Notes under the pieces: model-generated | What the model was told of the DNA's origin: nothing | Seen by the model: the letters and a program-made list of their open reading frames with translations, nothing else | The model's database searches: none | Assembly: GCA_903813345.2 (NCBI GenBank) | Contig: CAIIXF020000005.1 | Location: 6,629,375-6,693,374 of the forward strand | Length of the DNA stretch: 64,000 nt | DNA from: Owenia fusiformis | Taxonomy: Eukaryota > Annelida > Polychaeta > Sabellida > Oweniidae | Reading direction: 5' to 3' | Part shown: positions 53,961-64,000 of the stretch, piece after piece | Numbering within the stretch: position 1 is the stretch's first letter | Layout of the letters: each line of letters starts with the position of its first letter | Translations under genes and position numbers: made by a program

Positions 53961-56664
53961 AATTAACATTGACATGATCATAGTATAATACACAATATAA
54001 AATGTATATTTTGGGATTTCTGAATATTTTGGATGCATTGATTCATACACTGTTGTTTTAATGAGCAAGAGTGCAGTATAAAAGTCATTATTATTTCTTT
54101 GTTTTTGATATCTGGTTGACCAGTTGTATTATGCATGTTATAATGATATTTTTCCATTTAATGTCAGTCTCGAGGCATCCCAGTTTTGTTTGAGATTTTG
54201 GCTTAATATCTGAGTTCCCCATTAAAATACATATTTTATTTATAATACACAGCTTTGTTTTGTTGATGTCTCCAAATCGAGCGAGTCATGGTAGCATATG
54301 AAATTTGAATATGAAGCAAAATATTTTAATGGACTATTATTCATGATCCCAATCTTAAGTTTTCAAAAGCCTTCAAAAGTTGAAAGGGTTGTATTGTACA
54401 AATCAGCCAAGTTGTTACATGATGGGAAAGTTGAAGCATTAAGATCTCTGCCATTCTCTGGGTTGGAAAAGCTTCTCGGTCGCTGTGATTCATAAACTTC
54501 AAAGAAGTATAGATGTCACCCATGTTTTGAGTTTTTGAAATACAGTTATGAAACTCTCATGGCCAATCCATGAACCAATGGCTAATACTTACCCGTCCTT
54601 GTGTAAAGTTCAGAGTATTTCCATTATTTGACAAATAGTTGCCATTTGTGCTACAAAGCTAAGTTATAAATTAATCACAAAGATAGATGACTAGATATGT
54701 TTTTGTTGTTTTTTATTTAAACAATTCTATCCTTGGCTGTGTCCTATTGGACATGATATGTTCTGGTAAGAAAACATATTCTCAGCAACAACAATGCGCA
54801 TGCAACTAAACCAATTCCTTGTTTTAAAGTTTTCTCACTGAGATGACCTACATCATACAGGGTGTGCCATTTTCAACACCCTGTATTATTGTACTTTATG
54901 AAGAAAATGAAACAAATCGAATTCACACAAGTCTATCCAAGAACTCCAATGGTAATAAGTAGAACATAATGGTAATAGTAGAACGGAACAGAACGGAGTA
55001 ACAAGATTTCCGACCGCTATCCACGAATCGACGACTGACTGTAGTATTCGCCCCATTGAAGCACATGTTTCGGTGACCATTCCCACCCCTCCTAATTTAC
55101 CGAGAGGTATTTGTGCGAAGTTTTGTGAACCTGATAATAATTTTTCTTAATACCAAGGACTCGTAGACGTAATTCCCTAGACAACTATCATAGAGGGAAT
55201 TGCGCTTTGCACCCTCATATTCAATAAGTGTACAATTTTGCTAAGTATTCGTAGAAGTTAATGCGCTTGCAACATATTTATAACATACAGAAAGTACGAA
55301 ATCATCAAATTAGAATAATATAATTATAATTGACTTACATGTAAGTTCACATAATGTTATATTATTTGGTTTTCAACAATGATCATTGGTGACACACATA
55401 TGGAAATAGTACTTATTACAATCAAACTGACAAACATAATTATGTGCAATTCAACCATACACTTTGGGATGCTGAAATGATCTGCTTGTGATCCTTCAAG
55501 TGATTATTGGCTTTTAGCAAGTGCCTGTCATTTACATTTATACAAGAGTCGTCTCTTTGCTGGTATTGCGCATAAGATACTGGCTTGCAATTTATACACA
55601 ACGTGTAGTAAGTATATTTATTTGATTCTTAAATAATAGCATATGCACACATTCATATTCATGCATAATGAATAATATAAATATACACTCAAATACAGGT
55701 GTACCAAAGAAATAACGATGGGCAATTTTCAAAACCAAAAAGGCTGAAACTTAGGCTCAGTGAGTACGTTTAATTGGACAATTTGGATGTGGATGACGTT
55801 CTCGGTAATCTCCAACGTATTTAACTGTCGAATACTTACATTTATATAAATATCCACAGTCTACCTCAAATCATCAATGTTCGAAACGGAATTATAACTC
55901 ACATCTCTAGAACTAGAAATGGTGAATCATATGTAAATGAACGTGTAGTTTTTGGCGATCCGTCGTGATAAAAAGCTAAATATTGTGAAAAACACGAGTT
56001 GACACGCTGATATTTGGAGTTGTAATCTCCTACATCATTGTCGACTGTGTTAAAAAAGTCGTGAAAACAATGTTGAACATAAAATATTGATCCAGTCACT
56101 GTATATTTGTCATGGAATCACTGAGGAAAACATTATTTATAACTTAATAGTTGTATTGCATTCCAAGAAACTTATCAATTTAGAAATCCAAAATGATTTT
56201 TTTGTTGTTCAATTACAAAAAATGGCAGCTGTAGATAACAACGTTGATAAAATTATTTAGAACGAAAATATTTACTTACGTAACATTCGTTGGCATGTGT
56301 CAACAAGTAATAAGAAGAATGTGCTTTTGAATCTGTATCTTGTTTCTAAAGGAATCTGTTAATGACCTTAACGAAGCCTACTTTGATCACCTCGAACTCA
56401 AACATTTCGAATACTTATTTCCGAGCTTATTTCGTGAACGCTTCTATTGGGAATGGATTCGATACAGGTGTATGTACTCAAAATAGATACATTAAAATGT
56501 AAATTATCATCTTAATAACCACTATACAAATTATTTTGGAAATTGAAGATGCACGATTTTTGAGATTTTTGTTTTCGAATGTTGACGCGGCGTCTGAGCC
56601 TGTCTGGTACGTGAGTTATATAAACTACGGGTTATCATGAAACTCAAACGCATTTGAATTTATA
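53961..56664. other. No gene recognised
   Basis: Non-coding. A small perfect hairpin ATACAGGGTGT...ACACCCTGTAT lies at about 54857-54892. Nothing else is recognisable. Confidence 0.4.
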
Positions 56665-57647
56665 TACAGGGTGTATCAAAAAAACGCAACAAGTAGTTAT
56701 CTTGTAAAATCACAAAACTTGTGATGACTACATCCATTTCATTTAATGTATCATAAAGCCACGTCTCTCCTCTTTGCAATGATATGTCATTCATTCACAT
56801 GTGGTGATGGTTGGGTGAGAAATCCTTCCGTTTACACAGTGGGTCAAAATCGGCTCTTGGCCAAGTTTTAGATATTGCAAAAATCAGTGCAAGGGCTAAG
56901 TGCCAATGGAAGTTCCTCTGAATTGAATTGTTGTGACTTTTTCTTTTGGAGCTATCTCAGGAGCATCTGTGCTCACAATTCCTCCACTAGATATTGCAAA
57001 ACCTCGAGAAAGAATTGCCCATGGGCTGCTTTTCTCTGCTTTAACCCACAGATGACTCAGGGCTGAACCATGCATGACGTGGGCAGATGAGCGCATTTTT
57101 ATGTGCAAGGAAGTAGTGGCAATTTGGAGAGGTATAGGATGTATGAGTATGGACACTTTACTGTCTATGCCACACCTGTCACATCTTCTTCCAATAGCCC
57201 CTATGCCCTTTGTACTGGCTTTTGCAATTTTTAAAACTTGGGCCCGAGCTGAATTTTGCCCCACTTTGCAAAATTAATGATTATTCGGCCAGTCATGACT
57301 CCCTGTGAATGCATGATATTCCATTTCAAAGAGGAGTAATTTGGCTTTTTGGTACATTGAATGAAAAGGATGCAGTCAGCATTGGTTTTATGTTTTTTTC
57401 CAATATTGCATCAGGCTCCGTACACTGACTTTTGCGATGTTTATAACTTGGCCAAAAGCTAATTTTGGCCCACTTTGCAAATGGAATGATTACTCGCCCA
57501 ACCATGACCAAATATCAATAAATGATATATCATTGTAAAGAGGAGACACATGGCTTTATGGTGCATTGAATGAAATTAAGGCTGTTATCATTGGTTTAGT
57601 GCTTTTCCGAGATAACAATCTGTTGCGTTTTTTTGATACGCACTGTA
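56665..57647. mobile_element. ~980-bp foldback element with TACAGGGTGTATC ends
   Basis: The left terminus TACAGGGTGTATCAAAAAAA is mirrored by TTTTTTTGATACGCACTGTA at the right. Inside, a ~190-bp module is present at least three times: two direct copies on the right (around 57207-57400 and 57415-57600, with AACTTGG..CGAGCTGAATTTTG / GCCAAAAGCTAATTTTGG and GAATGATTACTCG-type words) and an inverted copy on the left (56745-56900). No transposase. Confidence 0.8.
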
Positions 57648-58142
57648 TACAGGGTGTCAGCTGAAAGATACTGTCATTTTCTTTGTATTGCACCAATCTT
57701 AATGAACTTTGGGCGGGTTTACAACAAACATGGTATTATTACCTATTTCGGTGGAGAAAACCATTCATAGTTAAAAGAACATTAGAATTGATCGGTGAAA
57801 TATATATATCTATACGTATAGGTGGTAATTTTGCGAAACGAAAAACTTATCCACTCGAAACCAAATTTACAAGTATTGAAATATAAAACAAATCCATTCA
57901 TTAAAAATTTATTTCTACCTAATTCATTTATACAGAAATATTATTTTTCTTTAAAACACTTTTTCATATGTGAGTACTTTGCGTACATGCGGCTACTCCA
58001 CTGGTAAATGGGATATTTTAATATTTTTTATCAGGATTGATAAGGAAACGTTTATTTTGCAATAGTTCCTCCAGTCCATGACCTACTAAAATTTAGATTG
58101 GCGACGTGAGGACGTTCAGCTGCCACAGCCAATTTTGCTACC

Positions 58143-58220
58143 ATGTTGGTCAACGGGTTTATTATATGCGTTGTCATAGCAGCCTGTTGTTTAATAGGTG
58201 ACGCCCAGGTAGATCATCCG
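58143..58220 (+). CDS. PhoPQ-like exon 1 (signal peptide)
   Basis: ATG at 58143 opens a 26-codon signal-peptide exon. The donor is CATCCG|GTAGGT. The weaker CAG|GTAGAT at 58208 is also in phase, so the end is slightly uncertain. Confidence 0.75.
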
Positions 58221-61200
58221 GTAGGTGAAACGCAATTTTTAAATAGTTCTTGTTATGAAAATTTTATCTGATTGACCGCCAGTCAGACACTGGCGTAGGG
58301 AACCCACCAGATGTATGTGAAGCCCAAAATCTAGTCATGTTTGAGTCCATAGAACGAAAATATTGCTTCAACTTTCCATAAGGCTTCTCTGTAAATTTTG
58401 AACCTGATTGTTTAACTGCAAAGGATAACTTAAAAACCATACAAAACGATTTGTTTATTGCATTGTAGTGGAATGAATTTACTGACTTGGACGATTATGT
58501 TAACAGACCAGACTCAAACTATGCGTATCAAAGGATGGCCGAGTACAGAGAGAGTAACTCTACTGTATACATCATCAACATGACGTCCCAAAGATGGATG
58601 AACGGTATGATTGATTTGGTGATAGCCCGTACACTCAGTCGAGGCTTTCCATTCCGTCCCGCCGCATATTGCACATGAAATGGTTCCTTTGTTAGTGTTA
58701 AAGTCGTATGGACCACTGGCTTCAAGAGTTACTGTTGGATGCATTCTCATTATTTCGAGCTCATCATTTATCTAATAAATCTCACCCTTTTAAAGCACCC
58801 GTGGAGTCAACACACCATAATGGGGATGTGTTCAATGGTTTAATGCAAGACTAGATCTATTTCATCAAATGTTATCATATTGTAGACAACGTAACCAGCC
58901 AGTCAATCTGGTGGCATTGGCTCTATCTCGCTATACCTGACAACGTCCAGTACTACGATTCTGCCTTTCTCTACATCCATACGGGCAGCAATAGGAATCC
59001 CAACTCGTGCGTATTCGTTAAATTTGTTATCTCCCACACACACAAAATATTTTTGTAAATGCATCTTGATGAGTCTTATTCCTTGAAAGATGCCGATTTT
59101 AAACCGTGGTAACCACATCAAGATAAATACTAGTATAAAGATAAGTAAACTGGTTAAGACGTGTTTATTTCCTCTCCTCTGGTTTCTGAAAATCGTTTGC
59201 TGGTTTAAAAAGACTATGTCCAACAGAAACAAGGCGATTATCTGCACCCGTTGATCATACCGTTGAGTAGTACCTCTGAATCATCTGTCGTTCTGTTTAT
59301 CTCTCCACTCGTGCTAATTTTGATATATCTGTGACCAACTTTGTGAATCCAGAATACCAGGACCAACGGATAGCCGAGTGAGACAATCAGCCTCTTTTGC
59401 TGAGTCTATGAGGGCACCTGCTGGGTATCTCAGGCAGATCCCCAACCAACCCATGGTGTTCAGTGTAAGTAGTTCTGTTCTTACATAGCGATACTATTAT
59501 TTGTCCCTCATCACAGAGTGATATTTGCCCTGAGCATTGATATTGCCTGTAAAAGTAATATATCCATTGTACAGTTCATTAGGTTTATGAACGAGAATGA
59601 ATAAATAGATGCAATTACTCTGATCATCGGGGGGTAACCGGACACATCCATGAATGTATACTTGTTTCACTTGCAGACTACAAGAGAATTTGTAGCTAAG
59701 ATGCACCTTATCATAGGCTTATTCCAATGGCCGAATCTTGTTCATCATGGCCTTCAATAATCACCAAAGGTAGCGTTTGGTTAAATACGACACAAACGCA
59801 ATCTATGTATTTTGTAACTTTTGTTCCAGGAAAGTCTTGATCCCGACCAGATTGAGGTAACCGAGGATGCAACAATCGCGTTTACATGGCGCCAGTGGAT
59901 TGATGACACCTCAACGTTACCAGAGTTCATTCTAAGATTCCCCATGGTTAAGGCAAGTGATGAACATATTGTTACAATAACCGCGTTTAGTGACCAATAT
60001 CCAGCAACTGTAACAAATGGTTACACTTTTATTATGTTAACATATCATTTGCTGTCCTTTGATAATTGTAATCGTGGTTTTGAATTCCAGGCAGTTATGA
60101 GGGCATTTGATACGATAAATGGCTTCACCAAGGGTCTCGATGCACGATACAACATTGAGAAATTCGTACCAGCTGGCGAATCCAAGGTACTCGCTATATA
60201 GTATCATCTAATATAGTCGCTGATATAGCGAGGTTTCTAGAATTACAAATAAAAGTAGACACGAAAAGGTCCTCGGACTTTATCCCCCCGGATATCGGCG
60301 CTTCCTTCTTTATGAAAACTGTCGCCTATTTTGTCTTCCAGCGTGGTTGGACGACCTGGTTGACTGGTTGTGCTGACAGACGAGTGGTGGGTATGGTACC
60401 TATGGTACTATCCGTCATAAATCTACGAACCGTAAGTACCATCAGTAGAGTAAGAAAGGGAAATGATCAACGGAAAAACAAAATAAGACAAACTATGGTT
60501 ACATAAACAGAATCAATGAATTCTCGTCTAATGGTGGAGCTGCCAGTGAATCACCGGAAAGTTCTGGCTTCGCGAAATGATCCTGTCTACGGGCCTGTGG
60601 TCAAACTATTTGTAAGCTGATTGATGTTTGATCACTGTCATTATGTTTGAAGGTATTACACAAACATTGGCGAACTATGGGCGGTTGGACATTTGCTTTT
60701 GGTAATTATTATGTAGAGGGTTTGACGGCGGATTTGGACCATCCCAGAACTCAACTTCTTGCCGATCAAGTCGATCCTTATAGTAAGTACGTTCGTGTTT
60801 CGCCGCACGTGTTTGAAATTAATTGAAACTGAAACTATGTCAAACGACTTTGCTGGTATAGTTTATAAGCCGTTTGCTACCGTTTGCCCAAAAAGTCTCC
60901 ACATGTAATAATTTCCATTCTTCGATTAATATGAAATATATCTAAGTGGTTTAAGCCTTGCACATGGCCTTTAAATGAAAACCAAATTGTAGACCTTACA
61001 TGTTTCGTGTAGGTTACCGATCGAGGATGACAATGCCCAAGATGTTAGTGAGTGGTGCTAGCGACGAATTCTTCCAGATTGATGATCCAAATTATTTCTG
61101 GGATGGCCTAGTTGGGCCGAAATTCCTCATGTGAGTGTGTTACCGCGACATCTCGACAGTAAAATCATATTTTTCTACAATCTGTCGTCATTAGTTGAAC

Positions 61201-63742
61201 ATGTATGTCCATGAAATATTTTGCCTATTGGAATTCAAAATAATTAATTTGGAACTTACTTTTTAAATGAGAATCACGCAAGCCGTCTTTCTCAAATTTT
61301 CACAATATTTGAACTCACCATTTTAAAAAATACAAACGGATTCTGTGTGATGACGTCATAATATAACAATGCTAACTTAACGCTTACATTTATGCCAAAA
61401 AACTGTGGAGCAATGCGCGTATTTTATCGCGTGAATCTTCGCATTTTTGTCGGTAAAATGAACAATTCCAATGTTACGCCGTGATGTATAGTATCTGACG
61501 TCGTATCAATACGGTTCTTTCCAAAGTAATATAGGCAAATCACAGGCGAAGCCAGGGGGTGCGATGATTTTGTACAGTATCACTTAAAATACTTATGATA
61601 GTAACGATTTTTGCAAGGAAACGTTTGCAGTGGTTGTGAAGGGTTAAATGTTCAAGACTGACCATTTTACATTTTCACCTGCACAGAGACATGTCTCTGA
61701 CCTGCATATAAGCACCTGCCTTTCTATTCCTTATGATACTATTTGAAGGGTTTCACTCAACTGCGAACTGATTGATTGGAAGTTGATATATCATGACTAG
61801 ATGTGTGTGAATATATATTTTAGGAATGCACCGAACACAGGGCATAATCTGGCTGGTCAAAGACCTGGAATATACAGCAACTTGGCATCCTTCTTTATTA
61901 ACGTCATTGAGGTAAGACGCGTTACAGATTGCAATTATGATGAAGCTTAATTAAATTAGAGTATTTTACCTTGCAGTACAGTCAATGCAGTATTATTTGG
62001 ACACGCCAAAATCAGTTTTGTGAATCTTCCAACAAGCTTATAGTCAAACTGCAATTGATTGTGCTTTGTAGCTTATCACTTATAGAGGTTCGATTCATAC
62101 GAAGTCAGTATCTGAGGTCAATGGATTACGAGACTGTTAGTGTTCAACTAAGAAAGGTGTTTCATTCATAGAGCTGGACATATTTTACATTATTCAATGA
62201 CTAATTGGTTGATTTAACACTTCAGGGTTTCACCTGGCCTCAGTTTGAATGGAGCAGACAGGATGTGAGTATAAGAATCCGTAACAACTTCAAAATATAA
62301 TTTAAAATCGATTACCAGAACAGATTACCAGAAATCAATTCACAATAAGAAGTGAACATTTAAATATGTTTTACAGAATACGGCGGGAAGAAGTGGCACC
62401 ATTACTTTAACGAGTACTACCACACCTATTAATGTAACAGCTTGGGTTGCACGTACGACCAACCTTACAGAGTAAGTTAGCAATGGCGTGCCATTTAAAT
62501 ATCACAACCTTTTTTTAAGCATGCGATATCATGGACTTCAGTTACAACATACAACCAAACTTACAGAGTACACTCCCCTCCATAAGTTTGGCAACCTTAG
62601 CTCCCCATTGAACTACGTGTTAAAGCATCTTTCAGTTTGAATTTTTATTTACTTAACCTGCGATGAAATAACTTATAATATTGATGGAAACGCAACTTGA
62701 CTTTATTTCCAATACCCCCAAATTTTCCCATTTTTCCCCTCAATTACAATAGGTCGAAAATTGATGATAAATTTGATGAATTTTTGGAAATCGTCATTCC
62801 CATCTAAACCAATGCGATATGATGGGTTCGGGGCAAATTAGAAGTAAATAAAAATTCAAAGGTAAATGGGCTTTAACACGAAGTTCAATGGGGGAGCCAA
62901 GGTTGCCAAACTTATGGAGGGGAGTGTAAGTTAGCAATGGAATGCCATTTAAATATATCACAACCTTCCTTACCAAGTAAGTTAGAATGTGATATCATGG
63001 ATTGCACGAACAACCAAACTTACAGAGTTAGTTAGAAATGAGGTGTAATGCACGCACAACCAACAATCCAGTAAGTTAGCAAGCAATATCATGGGTTGAA
63101 CACACAATCAAACTTACTGAACAAATTATAAATGCAATATCATGAGTTGCACGTACAACCAATATTTAAAGAACAAAGAATCCTGAATTTAAAGCTGAAG
63201 TGCATGTACATAGCCATAAATAATGCACGAGGGCAGACCCAAGTACATTATCAGGATGGCTGGTACATGCTAAATTATATTCTTCAGGGAGAGGCGCGAT
63301 TTCAGACTGAGGATTGTTGATTTTGATAACATTGATATCATGGAAAATCCAGTGACATGGGTGGAGGAAGCTGTTGAGGATAGGGTAAGATGATACCGTT
63401 AGACCCCACCCCCTAATATTAATAATATAGTATGTTAAGTACACTTTAAGTGATAATTGGTGGCAAAATCCATGAGATCTTTTAAGTGCTATTCACTGTA
63501 TTTAAAGATATTCAACAAGATATGGCCAAACCTTGTAAAAATATCAAATTTTTCAATTATAAATCATTCTTCATACATTTTGCTGTTGTGCAAGCCTCAT
63601 GAGTTCAAGTTAATGTTCCTATTGAATCAATTAATCAATGGTGTTTAATTCGTATCCTTCCTCAAATTTATTTCAGGGCAATGGAATCTTTTACAAGGAA
63701 TACAGCTACCCAAACACTGGCTATTTAGTCTTCTATCTAAAT
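58143..63742 (+). CDS. PhoPQ-activated pathogenicity-related family hydrolase (AprA/PqaA-like), 5' fourteen exons
   Basis: A predicted secreted alpha/beta-hydrolase-fold protein of the PF10142 family, known from bacteria (PqaA) and as AprA in Dictyostelium. The name is historical and does not imply virulence here. Fourteen phase-consistent exons give 463 codons before the window edge; the 3' end is missing. Seen: a hydrophobic signal peptide starting MLVNGFIICVVIAAC, LDDYVNRPDSNYAY, SIWWHWLYLAIPD, LRQIPNQPMVFS, WRQWIDD, PMVK/AVMRAFDTI, the nucleophile motif GESKRGWTTWLTG (S221), VPMVLSVINL, GGWTFAF, MPKMLVSGASDEFF (D313), YFWDGLVGPKFL and APNTGHNL (H342). The apparent Ser-Asp-His triad is intact. 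The substrate is unknown. The high intron count argues against recent bacterial transfer or contamination. Confidence 0.93.
58469..58604 (+). CDS. PhoPQ-like exon 2
   Basis: CATTGTAG|TGGAAT acceptor and ATGAACG|GTATGA donor (phase 1). Encodes WNEFTDLDDYVNRPDSNYAY and YIINMTSQRWM. Confidence 0.9.
58886..59006 (+). CDS. PhoPQ-like exon 3
   Basis: ATTGTAG|ACAACG acceptor and AACTC|GTGCGT donor (phase 2). Encodes VTSQSIWWHWLYLAIPD and LYIHTGSN. Confidence 0.9.
59353..59464 (+). CDS. PhoPQ-like exon 4
   Basis: The acceptor AATCCAG|AATACC is the only nearby site that keeps phase; the donor is TTCAGT|GTAAGT. Encodes FAESMRAPAGYLRQIPNQPM, the family PNQP block. Confidence 0.8.
59830..59952 (+). CDS. 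PhoPQ-like exon 5, ending at a GC donor
   Basis: TGTTCCAG|GAAAGT acceptor; 41 codons, phase 0. It ends FPMVK at AAG|GCAAGT. Reading on gives no stop for 138 nt, but the family reads PM.K directly into AVMRAFDTI, so this is an intron. Confidence 0.85.
59953..60090 (+). other. 138-nt GC-AG intron, stop-free and in frame
   Basis: Begins GCAAGT, ends GAATTCCAG. The length is exactly 46 codons with no stop, so retention would insert 46 residues. Its middle (CATATTGTTACAATAAC ... CTGTAACAAATGGTTACAC) resembles the GTCACCACC repeat family. Confidence 0.75.
60091..60186 (+). CDS. PhoPQ-like exon 6 (nucleophile serine)
   Basis: TTCCAG|GCAGTT acceptor and TCCAAG|GTACTC donor; 32 codons, phase 0. Ends in GESK, with the presumed nucleophile serine. 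Confidence 0.9.
60342..60431 (+). CDS. PhoPQ-like exon 7
   Basis: GTCTTCCAG|CGTGGT acceptor and CGAACC|GTAAGT donor; 30 codons. RGWTTWLTG completes the nucleophile elbow; VPMVLSVINL follows. Confidence 0.92.
60653..60782 (+). CDS. PhoPQ-like exon 8
   Basis: TTTGAAG|GTATTA acceptor and TTATA|GTAAGT donor (phase 1). Encodes HKHWRTMGGWTFAFGNYY, a strongly conserved family block. Confidence 0.9.
61013..61130 (+). CDS. PhoPQ-like exon 9 (catalytic Asp region)
   Basis: GTGTAG|GTTACC acceptor and CTCAT|GTGAGT donor (phase 2). Encodes YRSRMTMPKMLVSGASDEFF and YFWDGLVGPKFL. Confidence 0.92.
61824..61911 (+). CDS. PhoPQ-like exon 10 (catalytic His region)
   Basis: TATTTTAG|GAATGC acceptor and ATTGAG|GTAAGA donor. 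Encodes NAPNTGHNL, with the presumed catalytic histidine. Confidence 0.9.
62226..62264 (+). CDS. PhoPQ-like exon 11 (39-nt micro-exon)
   Basis: ACTTCAG|GGTTTC acceptor and CAGGAT|GTGAGT donor; 13 codons, GFTWPQFEWSRQD, phase 0. Confidence 0.8.
62377..62471 (+). CDS. PhoPQ-like exon 12
   Basis: TTTTACAG|AATACG acceptor and ACAGA|GTAAGT donor (phase 2). A Ser/Thr-rich beta-type segment ending WVARTTNLT. Confidence 0.85.
62430..63170 (+). repeat. Tandem microduplications of the exon-12 end and its splice donor
   Basis: Words like TTGCACGTACGACCAACCTT, ACAGAGTAAGTTAGCAATG and GCCATTTAAATAT, first seen at the exon 12/intron boundary, recur in decayed form near 62535-62570, 62929-63033, 63046-63113 and 63130-63165. 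The second unit is split by the MITE at 62571-62926. Confidence 0.75.
62571..62926. mobile_element. 356-bp TA-flanked MITE inside PhoPQ-like intron 12
   Basis: CACTCCCCTCCATAAGTTTG at the left is mirrored by CAAACTTATGGAGGGGAGTG at the right, with TA on each side. The arms extend ~60 bp (AGCTCCCCATTGAACT / AGTTCAATGGGGGAGC). A mariner-type non-autonomous element inserted into a duplicated donor-site copy. Confidence 0.88.
63288..63384 (+). CDS. PhoPQ-like exon 13
   Basis: ATTCTTCAG|GGAGAG acceptor completes the split GAG codon; donor GATAGG|GTAAGA, phase 0. Encodes RRDFRLRIVDFDNIDIME. Confidence 0.88.
63677..63742 (+). CDS. PhoPQ-like exon 14 (last in window)
   Basis: TTTCAG|GGCAAT acceptor and CTAAAT|GTAAGT donor; 22 codons (FYKEYSYPNTGYLVFYL). 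The frame continues in an exon beyond the window. Confidence 0.85.
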
Positions 63743-64000
63743 GTAAGTACACTCATTTTTGAATTTATCAGGTGTAGTTTTAATTGTATAATGTCTTTAA
63801 ATTAAGTTTTTCATGTACTTTTCATTGAGAAAATGATTGAATCTCTCCCAAGGTTAAAGGATTTCATTTGACACATTTTACAGAAAGTATGAATATCCAC
63901 TAATCGAAAAAACATAAGTTGGACACAAGTGAAATCACATGGGCACCACAGTAAACTATCCATTGCCAAAACAATTTCTTAATGTAGTACTGTTATCAAA

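Noticed and set aside
59821-60201. 126-codon continuous plus-strand frame
   Set aside because: It spans exon 5, a 138-nt GC-AG intron and exon 6. Family alignment joins PMVK directly to AVMRA, so it is not one exon.

Overview
The window reads as animal nuclear DNA: AT-rich, with phase-consistent spliced exons (GT-AG plus one GC-AG intron), intronless channel genes, and very many inverted-repeat (MITE/foldback) elements and minisatellites. The gene content (DEG/ENaC channels, an HDHD5-type HAD hydrolase, an intron-rich PhoPQ/AprA-type hydrolase) fits a marine invertebrate. I cannot fix the phylum from sequence alone. All recognised genes are on the + strand.

Layout. 1-12.5 kb: no recognisable gene; a ~300-bp-period tandem array (2.1-2.7 kb), several foldback elements and copies of a 'GTCACCACC' repeat family. 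12.5-20.3 kb: two tandem, intronless DEG/ENaC channel genes of 821 and 790 codons, with patchwork identity that suggests gene conversion. 20.3-26.7 kb: palindromic elements only. 26.7-52.5 kb: an HDHD5/CECR5 homologue. Six exons (43909-52546) are firm. A candidate first exon lies at 26741-26860 behind a CCAAT/CRE-like promoter and would make intron 1 about 17 kb. That interval holds a 1.3-kb hAT-like foldback with a perfect 8-bp target duplication, two further palindromes, a ~1.9-kb minisatellite full of nuclear-receptor half-sites, and more MITEs. 52.5-58.1 kb: intergenic, with a ~1-kb foldback. 58.1 kb to the window end: the first 14 exons of a secreted PhoPQ-activated pathogenicity-related (PF10142, AprA/PqaA-like) hydrolase, running off the right edge.

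The three gene loci show no functional link. The strongest second-look items are the loss of the HG gating motif in both channels, the start codon lying in a 5'-UTR repeat unit, an in-frame GC-AG intron and an exon-end/donor microduplication carrying a MITE in the PhoPQ-like gene, the hAT foldback, and the nuclear-receptor half-site array.
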